Shown one piece after another: positions 24,082 to 38,000 of a stretch of DNA of 64,000 nt. The translations under genes were made by a program, and so were the position numbers. Each line of letters starts with the position of its first letter. Positions within the stretch are counted from its first letter, which is position 1. Source of the stretch: Piromyces finnis (Eukaryota > Neocallimastigomycota > Neocallimastigomycetes > Neocallimastigales > Neocallimastigaceae); the NCBI GenBank assembly GCA_002104945.1, contig MCFH01000035.1, positions 518,567 through 582,566 on the forward strand, given 5' to 3'. The notes beneath the pieces were generated by a model. It did no database searches and was not told the origin of the DNA. It worked only from the letters and a program-made list of their open reading frames with translations.

Positions 24082-26682
24082 ATGGAGCTTCGGAAAAATT
24101 TAGAAAAGTTATTGTTTTTAATTTTAATATTTCATTTATTCATAATAATAAAGGCTGAAAAACAAAGAATTACAATATGTATGAAACAACCTGATATGCC
24201 GAAAAATTTTCCTTCTGATGCCTTAAATAATTATGTTGAGAAGTTAAATTACTATTTTAATGAGAGAACAAAAGATAATGAAAAGCTTAATAAATATGAT
24301 ATTGGTGTATATTTCTATCCTTATGAACCTGTTGATAGAAATGGAAGATCTGTGTCAAGTACTTTTATGGTTGAATTAGGAAAAATACTTCCAAACAAAA
24401 ATAAAAATAATAATTTTGATTTAGTAGTATTAGATGATAGAATTTTATTAAACGAAATAGCATTGATGGAAAGTGAATGGGTTTTAGAAAATATTAAATA
24501 CAGTCATCCAACGTTCGATTTATATCATGATTTAACAAAATATGTTAATAAAGATGATCTACAATTTCATGATCCAAAAATATTAAGTGGTGGATTATTC
24601 GAAGAAAAAATATATGGAATTCCTTTCAAATATAATTTCGATGTGTTATACTATCATAATGAAAATAAATATTCAAAGGAATATAATGATACTCAATTAT
24701 TATTAGAAGGTATGAAAAATAATACTTGGAATAAGTTAGTTGAATTAATGAACAATAATGCTCAACCATTAAATCTTCCATTTGGTGATGATAACGATTT
24801 ATTAAATTTCGTTATAGAATATACAAGTAATCATTATAATTTAACAAAAGAAAATGATCCAGATTTCATAAAATTATTTTATAATGAAACTTCTGTTGAG
24901 TTTTATACAAAATTACGTGATTTAGTTGTATCAGTTGCTAAGAATAATGATGCAAGAAATAGTGCTCTTACTACATTAGATGAAGCATATGAAGATTTTA
25001 TTGAAGGTAAATCGACATTCTTTAGAGGAAAAGCTTCTCACAGTTTCATTTTTGAAAAAAAATATCCTAAAAATGAAATTCTATTATCTCTTCCTCCAAA
25101 ATATCAATCTGCAACAACTCATGAATATATTGTTGCAAATAAATTCAGTAAATTCGATCCCGAAATTCTCGCAGAAGTTGCTCTTATTCTTACTGATAAA
25201 GATGCTCAACTATTTCATGCTGAAAATATTGGGAATATTCCAACATTCGATTTTAGTAAAAAGGATTCTGATACATATTTAAAAGCATATTGTGATTTTA
25301 ATTCTGTCATTTGTGATGCAATGGATAAAATGGAAAAATTATATATAAGAGATATTTTTAAATCCGATACAATGGCTCCATTTTTTGAATTCGAGTGTTT
25401 TATGCCTATCAAATTCAAAAATTATTTTATCGATAATAAAGTTGATGATGAACTAAGAAAACCATTTCAAAATTTAGTTGAATTTAACACAGATCATTTA
25501 GGTATTTATGGAACATTATCAATTTTTATGATTTTTGGAACTGTAATACTTTTCGGTATAATTATATTTATGACATTCAAATTAAGAGAACATTCATACA
25601 TCAAAGTTATTTCACCATTATTTTGTAATTTAATTATAATCGGATGTATGTTAAATTTAATCAAAGTATTAAAATTCCTTCCACCATATTCTGCCACCAA
25701 AGTAAAAATATTTTTAGTTCTTGAAGCACTCGGAACAAATTTAATTTATATTCCAATGTTTGTAGTTGCATATCGTATATTCCGTATTTACAAAACAAAA
25801 ACGTTTATGTCAAATGCTTTAAATAACAAGCGTTTGTTAATATCTGTATTTATTGCTGTTAGTATAGCAGTTATTTATAGAATAGTGATTGTTATGACAA
25901 ATAGAGTTTATTATTTAGCTATTGGCACAATTAAAATGGTTCGTATTCCAAAAGGGTATTATTCAAATTATAAACTATTTTCAACAATATATCAAGTTTA
26001 TCTTACAATAGTTGTACGTATTTACATTATATAAGTTATCATAAATATTAATTATAAATATTACTGTTATATATATTATTATAATTATTATATATTATAT
26101 ATTATATATATTAATATATTATATAATTATCTCTATTATTATATCATTATATCTAAATTACTAAAATTATATCTTAATAATTTTATTAAATATATTATTT
26201 TAATATTATAGTTTATTGCACTTATGATGATGATAATTATTACTGGAAGTCGATCAAGAAAGTTTGGTGATATTTGTTATACATTTGTTATTTTCATTAC
26301 AAATATATCTGATTTTAATGTTGAACGTTTAATTGTATGGCTTAATGAAGAAAACTATCCTTTACATTTCTTTATTATCATTATCTTTGATTGCGTTCTT
26401 CACTTTATTTGCGTATATTTCTTAGTTGGATCAAGAATTCAATTTTTATTAACAAATCCTGAATTTGACTTTAATAGCTCAGATGATACTCAATATATTG
26501 CTTTAAGATCAAAAATAATAGGTATGAGTATCTTCAGAAAACTTAGTTCTATTTACTTCACTTGTAATAGAAATAATACTGTAAGATCAAATAATTCACA
26601 ACAAAGAGATGAAATCAGTATTGAATCATCTAGAATTAAAATCAATAATTCATATAATAAAGTTGAAAATGAAAATACATAA
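24082..26682 (+). CDS. Class C-like GPCR with solute-binding-protein ectodomain, copy 2
   Basis: Two exons, 24082-26013 and 26212-26682, join in phase 0 to about 801 aa. Signal peptide, sugar-binding-protein-like ectodomain and seven membrane segments match copy 1 almost residue for residue (Glu instead of Lys at 53, Ser instead of Phe in TM4). The 198-nt intron is also essentially identical. After the last membrane helix the tail diverges: it lacks the VNSSN insertion of copy 1, runs about 16 residues longer, and ends in NKVENENT. It is a separate gene with its own promoter region of about 130 conserved bases. The tail difference could change desensitisation or partner choice while ligand sensing stays the same; that part is inference. 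Confidence 0.85.
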
Positions 26683-29600
26683 TTAAATATTACTATTTTA
26701 AACATATATAACAGTGCTTAAATAATAATATATTCAAAATATTAAAAATTAGTTTTTAATAAATTATTTGATAGTTTTATTAAATTATTTCTTTATAGAA
26801 TATTTCATTTATTAATCAAAAACCAGAACATCTAAAAAATAAAGATAAAATATTTATTTTTATTTATTTAAATAATATAAAATAATTATACACATATAAT
26901 ATACTATTTGCAAATTATTTAAAATAAAATAATAATAGTATTTATTCCAATACATATATGATTATATAAAATAATGTTTATTATTACAGCATTAATTCTT
27001 AATATATCTTCTATAATAAAATACCATTATACCATTGCAACATATAATTTAAAAGAAACAATACTAATAAAACAATAGTGCTCTTATGGATTTAGTATAA
27101 TTTATTCCAATGATATATAAAATAATTTCTATTTTTATTTAATAGTATTAAAGTTTTCTCTTTCTTTAATAGAGTAAATAGTTATTGTTGTAAATTCGGA
27201 AATATTTAAATTAATATATTGTGATACATTTTAGATATTTCCTTTTAAAGTAAATCATCTTTTATTTATTCCATTTTCATTAAATTTTTAAGTTCTTTAA
27301 TTTCATATATATATATTTGATTATATTTATTTTTCCTTTTTTCCTTATATCAACTAGGATATTAAACCAATTAAAAAAACAATAATAAATATATATGGAA
27401 ATATTTTATATATTTTATATATTATATATTACGAATATATTTTTGATAAAAACTATATAAAATAAGATTCTTTATTCATTTAACCACTTTTATTATTTTA
27501 GTAAATATTAAAATATGACCATGACATAAGATTATTTAATTTTATTATTATAATAAAAAAAAAGGATATGATCATATGATCTTTTATTCTCCAGTTATTT
27601 ATCAATTAATAAATTAACTTTTAATCCAATCTCATAGTAATATAATGATTCAACTATTTAGCAAAATTAATTAATAATATGTTTTTAAAATTTATATAAA
27701 AAAAATAATGATAACAATGATTTAATTTTTTATTTATTAAATTAATTTAATAAAACTTATTCGGAGAATATTTAGTTAAGAGTTCTAAAGTATATAGGTA
27801 GTTATTATTATAGACTATATATATATAATCCTAATATTATGTAGAAAAGAATCATATACATACATTCTTTGAATAACAAATAGTACAACACATGAAAAAT
27901 TAAAAATTCATTACAATAGAAAAACAAAATAAATTATAGAAAATATATCATACATAAAGTTAAAAATATGAAACATTTTTCTTTAATATTATTCTATTTT
28001 TTATTGCTTTAAATTTTTTATAACTTATTAATAGCCTATTTATTTTATAATATTAATGTCATTTTCATCTATTTAAAATTAACATATATAAGAAAATTTA
28101 AAAAAAAAAAAAATAAAAAATACATATATAATATAGTATAATAATAATTAATAATATATATCAAAAAAAAATTAAAATAGAAAATTAAATATCCTAATTA
28201 ATTATTGAAATTTTCTTTTTTATATAGATTTTTAAGAATTTATTATAACCACTTTATATCTTAAAAAATAAATTAATCTAGTGATTATGATCGATGATCC
28301 TTTATATGGAATTTAATTAATAAAGCTTAAAAATTAATCTTTTAAATAAAAAATTAATTATATATTAAATAAGGTTATGTACCTTGATATATATTATATA
28401 ATGAATAATATTATTACGATTCATAATATGTAATAAATTTATATTAATATTTAAATAATTTATTTATTGTAATATATTATATACTATTATATATGATTAT
28501 ATAAAACATATTAAAACAAAAAGTGACATGATATATAATTATAAAATTTATAAATATTGTAGTAAATGATAATTAACGATTCTCTTACAATATTACATTA
28601 GTAATTCTCTTTTGTAAAAGCTAAAAATTTATTATTACCGTACTTTTAAAGGATAAATTATTATATTAAAAATAAATTGAAGTATATCTTTAAAAAATAC
28701 TTTTTAATCTATTAAATAAAATAAGAAACAATATCTTTAAAAAATATACTAAATATATTGATAATATAGATTTAAATATATTAATATTAATCAATATATA
28801 AATTAATTGTTTAAAAAATATAAATTAAAAGAATTCATTAAAAAAATATATTAAATATATAAATATAATATGTTTAATATATATTAAAGCCATTCAACAG
28901 TATTAAATAAATTGAATTTAATATAATATATTATTTATATTTAAATTCTAAATATTATATACAAAAAAAAATTTTGGTAAGGTTTTTTTTATCTTACATT
29001 GGTAGACATTATTTCTTTTTTTTAATATATTAATATGAATAATACAATATAATTTACATATTGGGAAAATAATGGTTATCTTTTTTTTTATATTAACTTT
29101 TATATTAAATTTCTATATTAAATATGATTATATATATATTATTGTATTACAAATACAAATATATAAATCTTGTTGTTATATATTTATAAATATATAAAAA
29201 TTAATTTAATATAAATTAAAGTTAACTTTTTAATTACATTCTAATAAATTAAAATAAAAAAGATATAAACTTTATTTATTATTTAATTATTTAACTTTTA
29301 CTTTTTAGATTAATCAATATGTTTTAAATTATTGCAATTGTAATGAATACAATAATAGTTAACTTGATTATATTAATATTGTTATTAATATAAATTAATA
29401 CTATTTCATATATTAAAATATTTTATATAAATATATTATAATATATAGAATTAAACAATGTGTCATTGTTTTAATTATTTTTTAGGTAGGATTAATATTA
29501 TTTATACCACTTAATTTTTATATACGCGTTTCTATAAACTTTATTTATTATATTTTTAATGAATTATCATGTAATTTTCAATTACATCTATGACATAATA

Positions 29601-29967
29601 ATAAAAAAATCACTTCATATAAAATAAAAAAAAGATGCCTTTCATTTATATTTTTTTTTTTTATTTTTTTCTTATTATTAAATTTATTATTTTATTTTTG
29701 TTTTTTTAATACATAATTTTTTATTTAGTAAATAATATTTTTTATTTTATTATAAAAAAATATAAAATAAAAGAAATTATTTATTATCAAAAATAAAAAA
29801 AAACAAATAAAACTTCCTGGAGAAGAATAAAATAAAATTAATAAACAATAATAAATAAAAACAATTACAATTATAGAAAAACAAATATATTTTTTTTTGA
29901 TAAAAAAAATTTATTCAGTAAAATATTAAAAGGAATAAATAATCCAAAAAATAAAAAAAAAAAAAAA
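26683..29967. other. 3.3-kb AT-rich intergenic region, no gene seen
   Basis: Both strands were scanned; only short AT-rich frames, homopolymers and TA-rich runs are present. I see no tRNA, no repeat shared with the window's transposons and no conserved coding block. The last few hundred bases are the xylanase promoter and leader. Confidence 0.55.
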
Positions 29968-32900
29968 ATGAGATCTTATTTAAAGAAAATAAGTATTTTA
30001 GCTATAGCTGCTGCTGCTGCTAGTGCTGAACTTGTTAAAAGAGATCCATACTGGATCAAAATGGCAGATGTCATTCAACAAGTTAGACCAGATTTTTACT
30101 ATGGTGTTGCCACTACAAAGTCATTCTTTTCTAACCCAAAATACAAAGATATCATTTCTACTTACAACTTACATAGTAAATATTATTGGAACTATAATTT
30201 TTATTTTGGATTGAAAAAATAAAAAATATATTATTTAATTTAATTTATTAATATATATATTTATAATTTTTCATTTTTTTTTAAATAGCTGGTGGTAATG
30301 AATGTAAATTCTACACTATTCAAGGTACTCAAACTTTCAATACTAAACAATGTGATGATTCAATTGCTTTTGCTAAGAAATTCGGTGCTAAATTCCGTGG
30401 ACATAATCTTTTCTGGCCAGCCAACTCTCCAGTAAGTTTGAATATTTTTTATTGAAATTAATTTAAAATTAAAATATTAATATATTTTAGTTTTAAATTA
30501 ATTAAATTAATTATAAATAATTTTATTAAAATAAGATAATATTGTAAAATAAAAAAATGAAATAAGTGATATTAACAATTATTTATTAATAATTTTTTTT
30601 ATTTAAAGGATTGGTTCAAAAATTACAGTGATGATATTGAAGAAGTTAAAGCTTATTATCTTGACTATGTTGCCAAGGTTTTAGACCATTACAAAGATGA
30701 AGAAGATATCATCTACTGGGATGTTGTTAATGAATCCGTCACTGATGATTCTACTATCGATAAGTATAAGTTACGTTATGGTTCTGATAGAAGTAATGAA
30801 TTCAAGGGTTGGGATACTTACACTGAAGATATTTTCACTCTTGCTCGTGAACATACTAATCCAAATGTTAAATTAATTTACAATGATTATAATGCTGAAA
30901 ACAACAACGGTAACTTCAATGGTAAAACTGGTGCTGTTTACAAGTATATTAAGGAAATGAAAGAAAAGGGTATTCCAATTGATGGTGTAGGTTTACAAAT
31001 GCACATTTCTTGTAACTACACTCCAAACTACGAACAACTCACTGAATTAATTGATATGTACAAAGAAATCGGTGTTGAAGTTCATGTTACTGAAATTGAT
31101 GTCAGTATGAAGAATTGTAAAACTCATGACCAACAAAGAAAATTATATATGGATGTTTTCAGAGCTTGTTTTGATAATGAAAACTGTAAGGTTTTTACTG
31201 TTTGGGGTGCTTATGATACTGAATCATGGATTGGTGCTTCAAACGTTCCATTACCATTTGATGATGATATGTATCCAAAGGATATCTACTTTGATATGTT
31301 AGAATATGTTATGAAACAATTACCAGAAGATGCTACTTACCCAACTCCAACTGTTACTAAGCCAGTTGCTGAACCAACTTCTGCTGAAAATGAATTAAAA
31401 AATGCTAAATACATTGTTAAGCCAGGAGAATTTATGCTTAACGCTGCTTGGCAAGATTGGTCATGGGGTAACGATGAAAATAGTTTTGATGATGATGGTA
31501 ATTATCAAGCTACTTTCCAAGAAGAAAAATATGGTGCTCTCTCCCTTCACACTGGTGATACATTCAATGCTGGTAAGCTTCATTTAGAACTTAAGAGTGA
31601 TACTGAAGGTGCTCCAATCAACATTGTTGTTCACACTATTGAAGGTAATGAATTTGTTACTCTTGAAACTATTTCTAGCCCATCTACTGAAGAACTTGAA
31701 GCCTATGATATTGATGTTCCAGCTGTTTCTGGTGATAACTACAACAGAATTTCTATTCAAGATGCCTGGGGTAAAGCAATTACTGTTACTGTTAACAATA
31801 TTTACTTCATTCCATCTGAAGTTCCACAAGAAAATAAACCAATCAATACTAATGGCGAAAGATACGATCTTGTTAAGGAAGGTGATTACATGATTAATCC
31901 AAAATGGCAAAACTGGTCTTGGGGTGTTGAAAATAGCGAATTTGATGACGATGGTAATATGGTTAACTACATTGCTGCTGGTACTTATGGTGGTGTTTCC
32001 TTCAAGAGAGGAGATAGTAATACTTTTGGTAAGGGTACTTTCCACTTTAAGGCTATGGTTAACGACACTAATGCTCAAATTCAAGTATTATTCCACACTA
32101 CTGCTGATGAATATGTTGCTATCGGAAGTGTTAGCGATCTTTCTGACTCTGAATTAGTCGAATACACTCTTGAAGTTGATGAACCAACTGCTGAAAAGTA
32201 CGATAGATTCACAATTCAAGATGTTGCTAACAATGGTCTTGTTCTTACTCTTAATGATGTTTACTTCATTTCAGCTGCATCTGAAGCTCCAGAAACTTCT
32301 GTTAATACTGATGGTGAAAGATACGATATTGTTAAGGAAGGTGATTACATGATTGATGCTAAATGGCAAAACTGGTCTTGGGGTGTTGAAGATAATGAAT
32401 TTGATGATGATGGTAATATGGTTAACTACATTACTGCTGGTACTTGGGGTGGTGTTTCCTTCAAGAGAGGAGATAGTACTTTATTCGGAAAGGGTATTTT
32501 CCACTTTAAGGCTATGGTCAATGACACTAATGCTCAAATTCAAGTATTATTCCACACTACTGCTGATGAATATGTTGCTATCGGAAGTGTTAGCGATCTT
32601 TCTGACTCTGAATTAGTTGAATACACTCTTGAAGTTGATGAACCAGTCGCTGAAATGTACGATAGAATTACAATTCAAGATGTTGCTAACAATGGTCTTG
32701 TTCTTACTCTTAATGATGTTTACTTCATCTCCACTCCAGCTGAATCAGTTGAAGAACCAAGTACTACTGAACCAGTCGAAGAACCAACTGCCACTGAATC
32801 AGTTCAAGAACCAACTGAACCAGCTGTTGAACCAGAAATCAAGGGTACTAAGTATGATATTGTTAAGGAAGGAGCTGTCAATAGTGAATGGCAAAACTGG

Positions 32901-34109
32901 TCATGGGGTGTCAATGACAGTGAAATTGATGAAAATGGTGCTATGGCCAATGAACTTAATGCCGGTGATTGGGCTGGTGTTTCCTTCAAGAGAAGTGACA
33001 CTACCAAATTCGGTAAGTTCACTTTATACTTCAAGGCTATGGTCAGTGATCCAAAGGCTGTTATTCAAGTAATTCTTCACAACTCTGCTGATGAAGATGA
33101 TTCCCTCAATGTTGGTAGCTTCAAGGGACTTTCTGATTCTGAAATGAAAGAATACACTCTTGAAATTGATGAAGAAGCTAAATATGACAGAATTACTATT
33201 CAAGATATCTACAACAAGGGATACACTCTTTACCTTAATGATGTTTTCATTGTTATTCCAGAACAAGAATCTGAACCATCTACTGATGAAGTTAGCGGTA
33301 CTAAGTATGATATTATTAAGGAAGGAGCTGTCACTAGTGAATGGATGAACTGGTCTTGGGGTATCAATGACAGTGAAATTGATGAAAATGGTGCTATGGC
33401 CAATGAACTTAATGCCGGTGATTGGGCTGGTGTTTCCTTCAAGAGAAGTGACACTACCAAATTCGGTAAGTTCACTTTATACTTCAAGGCTATGGTCAGT
33501 GATCCAAAGGCTGTTATTCAAGTTGTTGTTCACAATTCCTCCGAAGAAGATGATTACACTACTGTCGGCAGTTTCAAGGGACTTTCTGACTCCGAAATGA
33601 AGGAATACAGTCTTGAAGTTGATGTCGATGCTAAATATGATAGAATTACTATTCAAGATATCTACAACAAGGGATACACTCTCTACATTAATGATGTATA
33701 CATTGTTGTTCCAGAAAAAGAAGATGAACCAATTGATGAAAACTGTTGGGCATCTGCTTTAGGTTTCACTTGTTGTAAGGCAACCAAGACTGTCGTTATG
33801 GAAGATGCTGATGGTGCTTGGGGTGTTGAAGATGGTTTCTGGTGTGGTATTGTTGAAGATACTGAAGATACTTGTTGGTCCTCTAAGATTGGTTATCCAT
33901 GTTGTAAGGAAAACAACGTTATTTACGCCATTGACTCTCAAGGTAGTTGGGGTTATGAAAATGATTCATGGTGTGGTATTTCAAAGGTTAACGAAGAATG
34001 TGAATTCAATACTCTTGGTTATTCTTGCTGTCCAGACGCTACTGTCGTTTATGAAGATGACCACAAATGGGGATATGTTAACAACCACTGGTGTGGTGTT
34101 ACCTTTTAA
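29968..34109 (+). CDS. Secreted GH10 endo-beta-1,4-xylanase with five CBM29-like modules and three fungal dockerins
   Basis: Three exons, 29968-30175, 30289-30431 and 30609-34109, give about 1283 aa. Residues 1-20 are a signal peptide (SILAIAAAAASA). The GH10 barrel (~25-358) has acid/base Glu159 in WDVVNE and nucleophile Glu279 in HVTEIDVS, so xylan backbone hydrolysis is expected. Five ~135-residue modules follow (~382-519, 533-669, 686-826, 865-999, 1015-1151). Each has WQNWSWG, a central YG/WGxxSFKR and a DRITIQD core, which resembles CBM29 of Piromyces NCP1 (glucan/mannan binding). A Pro/Glu/Thr linker separates modules 3 and 4. Three Cys-rich dockerins (~1162-1282; ending WCGI, WCGI, WCGV) would anchor the enzyme in the fungal cellulosome. 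Codons are far less AT-rich than the neighbours', typical of a highly expressed secreted enzyme. Confidence 0.93.
31857..32735 (+). repeat. Tandem CBM29-like modules 2 and 3, DNA-level duplication
   Basis: Modules at 31857-32265 and 32317-32735 share long identical DNA runs, for example around TTCCACTTTAAGGCTATGGT. They arose by recent duplication inside the xylanase gene. Confidence 0.85.
32851..33710 (+). repeat. Tandem CBM29-like modules 4 and 5, DNA-level duplication
   Basis: Modules at 32851-33255 and 33302-33710 are almost identical to each other, but clearly different from modules 1-3. This is a second, independent recent duplication. Confidence 0.85.
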
Positions 34110-35016
34110 ATAAAATATATAGAGAAAACAACTCACTGAATTTAATTTTTTATTAAAAAAATCTTCCCATTTTGTTTTAATTTTAAAAGATTTAAATAAA
34201 ATATGATTATATAATATAAATATAAATAAACTTCTAAAATATATAATATATATTCTTTATAAAAATAAATAATAAATTACTTTCTATTTAATAAAAAAGA
34301 ATTTAATAATAAATATATAAAATATATATTATTTTTTTTTTTTTTAAATAAGATCCAAAAAGAAAAATAATAAGAAAAATAATAAGAAAAAATTTTTTTG
34401 GAAATACAATTAATAATAAAAAAAAAAAAGGAAAAGAAAGGAATAAAGAAAAAAACAAGCAAAAGGGAAGATAAATAAAAAAAAATAATAAACAAATAAA
34501 ATAAAAATAAAAAAAACAATAAACAAAAAATTATCATTATTAGAAGTTTTTTTTTTATAAAATTATACATAATAGATATAGAAATTATTGCAATAGAAAG
34601 ATAATATTATTAATTCGTTTGGTGGTATTAACAGCTTAATAGTAATATTCAAGTGTCCAAATGTAGTTATAATATTTTACGAAATTCTAATCTAACCATT
34701 TATCCATTAATATTTTAATTCAATGGTTAATGAAATAATAATTTAGATATAAAGAAAATGAAGAAGATCGATGATCGAATAAATGCTCTTAGTATAAATA
34801 GTTAAGGAAAAAATTAATTAAGCTTCAATTTTATATAAAACCTTTTTATTATTTTGATTTATAAAAAAGTTCACTTTTAAATGTTAATAAAGAATCAAAT
34901 AAAATTTAAAACTCAAATTATTAACAAAAGAATCTTAAATAAATTTTTAATAAATTTTTATTATTGTCTTTACAAAATTTTTTATCAAACCTTATTTAAT
35001 AATAAAATAATTCAAC
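34110..35016. other. Intergenic AT-rich DNA
   Basis: 3' flank of the xylanase gene and 3' end of the broken copia element. A poly-purine/poly-A rich part lies at 34330-34560. No gene recognised, and no copia 3' LTR found. Confidence 0.5.
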
Positions 35017-38000
35017 CTATTCTCGAAACTCCTGATAATTATTAATGTAATTCTCTTGAGAAATAATGTATTTGGATCCTTTCTTCTCAATCTTTATTCC
35101 TAGAATATAGTTAATGAGACCACTATTTGATATTTTAAATTTACTTTTAATTTTGCTTATTTCTCTCTCTATTGTATTTGTTTTTCCAACTATAACCATG
35201 TCGTCTACATATAGACCAATTATACATTTTACGTATTTGTTTTCTTTTAACGTATAAATACATGGTTCGGATTTTAATGGTTTAAAGTTATTATTTTTCA
35301 GGAATTTATCTATTGTTTTATTCCATTGTCTTCCTGATTGTTTTAAACCATAGAGAGCTTTATTCAGCTTTCAGTATCCTCCCCCAAAGATGCTATCTCC
35401 AAGCGGAATTGTGGTGTAAATATCCATATATAATGGAGCATTGAAGTAGGCAGCTTTTATATCAAGCTGATATATATCCCACTTAAATTTTACAGCAATA
35501 GCAATAATAAATTTTAGACTGTCAATATTTAAAGTTGGAGAATAGGTTAAGTCAAAATCAATACCTTGTTTTTGACGGAAACCTCTGGCGACAAGTCTAG
35601 CTTTAAAACGTACTATTTTATTATTGCTGTCCCTTTTAACAGCAAAAACTCATTTTGTAGATATGATATTTTCATCTTCCAAGTTTGAATCATCCATAGA
35701 TTTATTGTTGTTCAGGATATAAGAATGAGAGTCACGTGTAATATCAGGAGAATCAGAAATTTTTGAATTTAAATTTATGTTATCATTAATATCCATATTA
35801 TCAGAGTTGGTAGAATTATCCTGTGTAACATTAGAATTTATGCTAGAATTATGACGTGGTTTATTTGATTTATCATCCAATAGAATGGCATCATTTTTAT
35901 TTTGAATTTTTGAATCAATTTTTGAAAAATTTTTATTAATAAAAATTTTTTCACGATGATCAGAAATTGAATTTTCAGTAAAATTATCACCAGCATTCTC
36001 GGTATAAAGAACATTTTTAGTGGTGAAGTCATCAGTTGAAGAATTATTATAATATTCATGATTTTTGATAATTTTATTTTTGTTTTTATCAGCAAGAGTT
36101 TTACCAAAACAAACGTTATCAGGACCAGGAGTTTCAGGATATTGGTATTTATTATTTTCGTTGATATTATTTGAAATTTTACAATTTTTCTTTTCGAAAT
36201 TGCAATTGTCATTTGCAATTTCTTCTAAAACTTTTAAAATGTCATTTGTGAATTTATAATTATTAAATTTCGAATTTGAATTATTATTTTTATTTTGAGT
36301 GTCTTCATTCATGTATAAAGAATTTGTTTTTGAATTGTTCATTAGATTACTTTTTGAACTTTCCTTAGTTTGAGAAATAATATTAGTCTTTTTATTACTT
36401 TCTTCCTCTTTCCTTTCAGTTTTTTCTTCTATTGTGTTGTTATATGTTAAATTTTCATCAACCAGGTCCTCGTCCATAGTACTTATATTATCTTCATTTA
36501 CCATTTTTTCTTCTTCTGCTTCTTCTTCTTCCTCTTTTACTTCTTCTGCGTTATTATTGTTGTTTGTTGATTCTGAGGGGTCCTTTTTGTCGTAATTGTT
36601 AATATTATATGAATCGTTGAAAGAGAAATACGGATCGTTTATATTTTTATTTTTATAGGTGTATTGTGCCGGCTTATCTTCACAGCATTCTATTTTCCTA
36701 GAATAGTGGATTTTAAGTTTATCACCACATATCTCCATGACGATATATGAATGATGTGCTTCAATGAACCCAAGAAATATTTCTTCCTTCGAGTTTGGCG
36801 CAAATTTTGATCTTTTTAGAGAATAGTCCTTAAAGTAGCATATGCATCCAAATACCTTTAGATATTTTAGATCGGCTTCCTCGTTCGTAAACACTTCATC
36901 AGGAATTAAATTATTGTTTCCTTGATGTAGTATTTTGTTGTAAATATAACAAGAATATTTAACAGCAAAACTCCAAAAGTCATCAGATATTTTAGCCCAA
37001 TATAAAAGTGTTTTAGCAGAATTTTGAATAGTTTGATTTATTCTTTCTGCTTTTCCATTTAATTCATGTATGTAAGGAAGTGAATTTATCTTCGATATAC
37101 CATTTTCCTTATAATATTTTATAATTTTACTGCAGTTATACTCTTTAGCACTATCTGTCTTGAATGTTTTGAATTTATATTTGTCAAAAGTATTATTGAT
37201 ATTCTTTAGTAATTCAATAATAATGTCCGGTGCCTCAGATCTTGACTTAAGAGTATAAATCCAAGGTTTTCTTGAGTATTCATCCAGCATAGTCATAAAA
37301 TATTTCTTATTATTTACGGATGAATTAAACAGGCCTGAAATATCAGAGTGAATAGTCTCTAGAACTCTTCCGGCTTTAGGTACGGTCTTGTTGTGGGGAA
37401 ACTTCTTTATTTTTGATATTTTGCAGTTTAGGCAAGGTGTTACTTTAATTTTATGTTGATTTAGATATTTCTTCAGATCCTTCTGGTAGAAATGGCCTAA
37501 TCTCTTATGTCATATACCTAAATCATCTTCAAAGTTTGCAATGAATGGTTCATTTATCTTTTTATTAATGTTTATGAGTTTAATTTTGAATTGGTTTAAT
37601 TTATTTGAATATGTTTGCATTATATTTTTATTTTCAGAGTCCTTGAAAATAAGTCTGACTTTCCCATCATCAGTAATATCTATAATGCTTCTTAAACCAA
37701 CTTTAGCAAGTCTTACACCACTAATTAAATTCTTGCTAACTTTATCTGAGTACAAAACTTTTTCTAACTTATAAGTTTTGTCTTTTATCTTAAACTCATA
37801 TGAACCATAACCACTAAATTCACAGGTAGTTCCATTTGCACATCTAAGTTGGATGTGTTCTTCTGTGAAGTTTTCTAAGATATCCTTATTATTAACAATA
37901 TGTTCGGCGGCACCAGTATCATAGAACCATTCGTTGTATTTATTTTCTCCATACACATAATCTATATTCTTTGTGTTAGGAGTGTCTTCCTCTGTAACTT

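Noticed and set aside
30957-34109. Xylanase starting at the internal Met at 30957
   Set aside because: The GH10 catalytic acid and signal peptide lie upstream; two introns explain the late apparent start.
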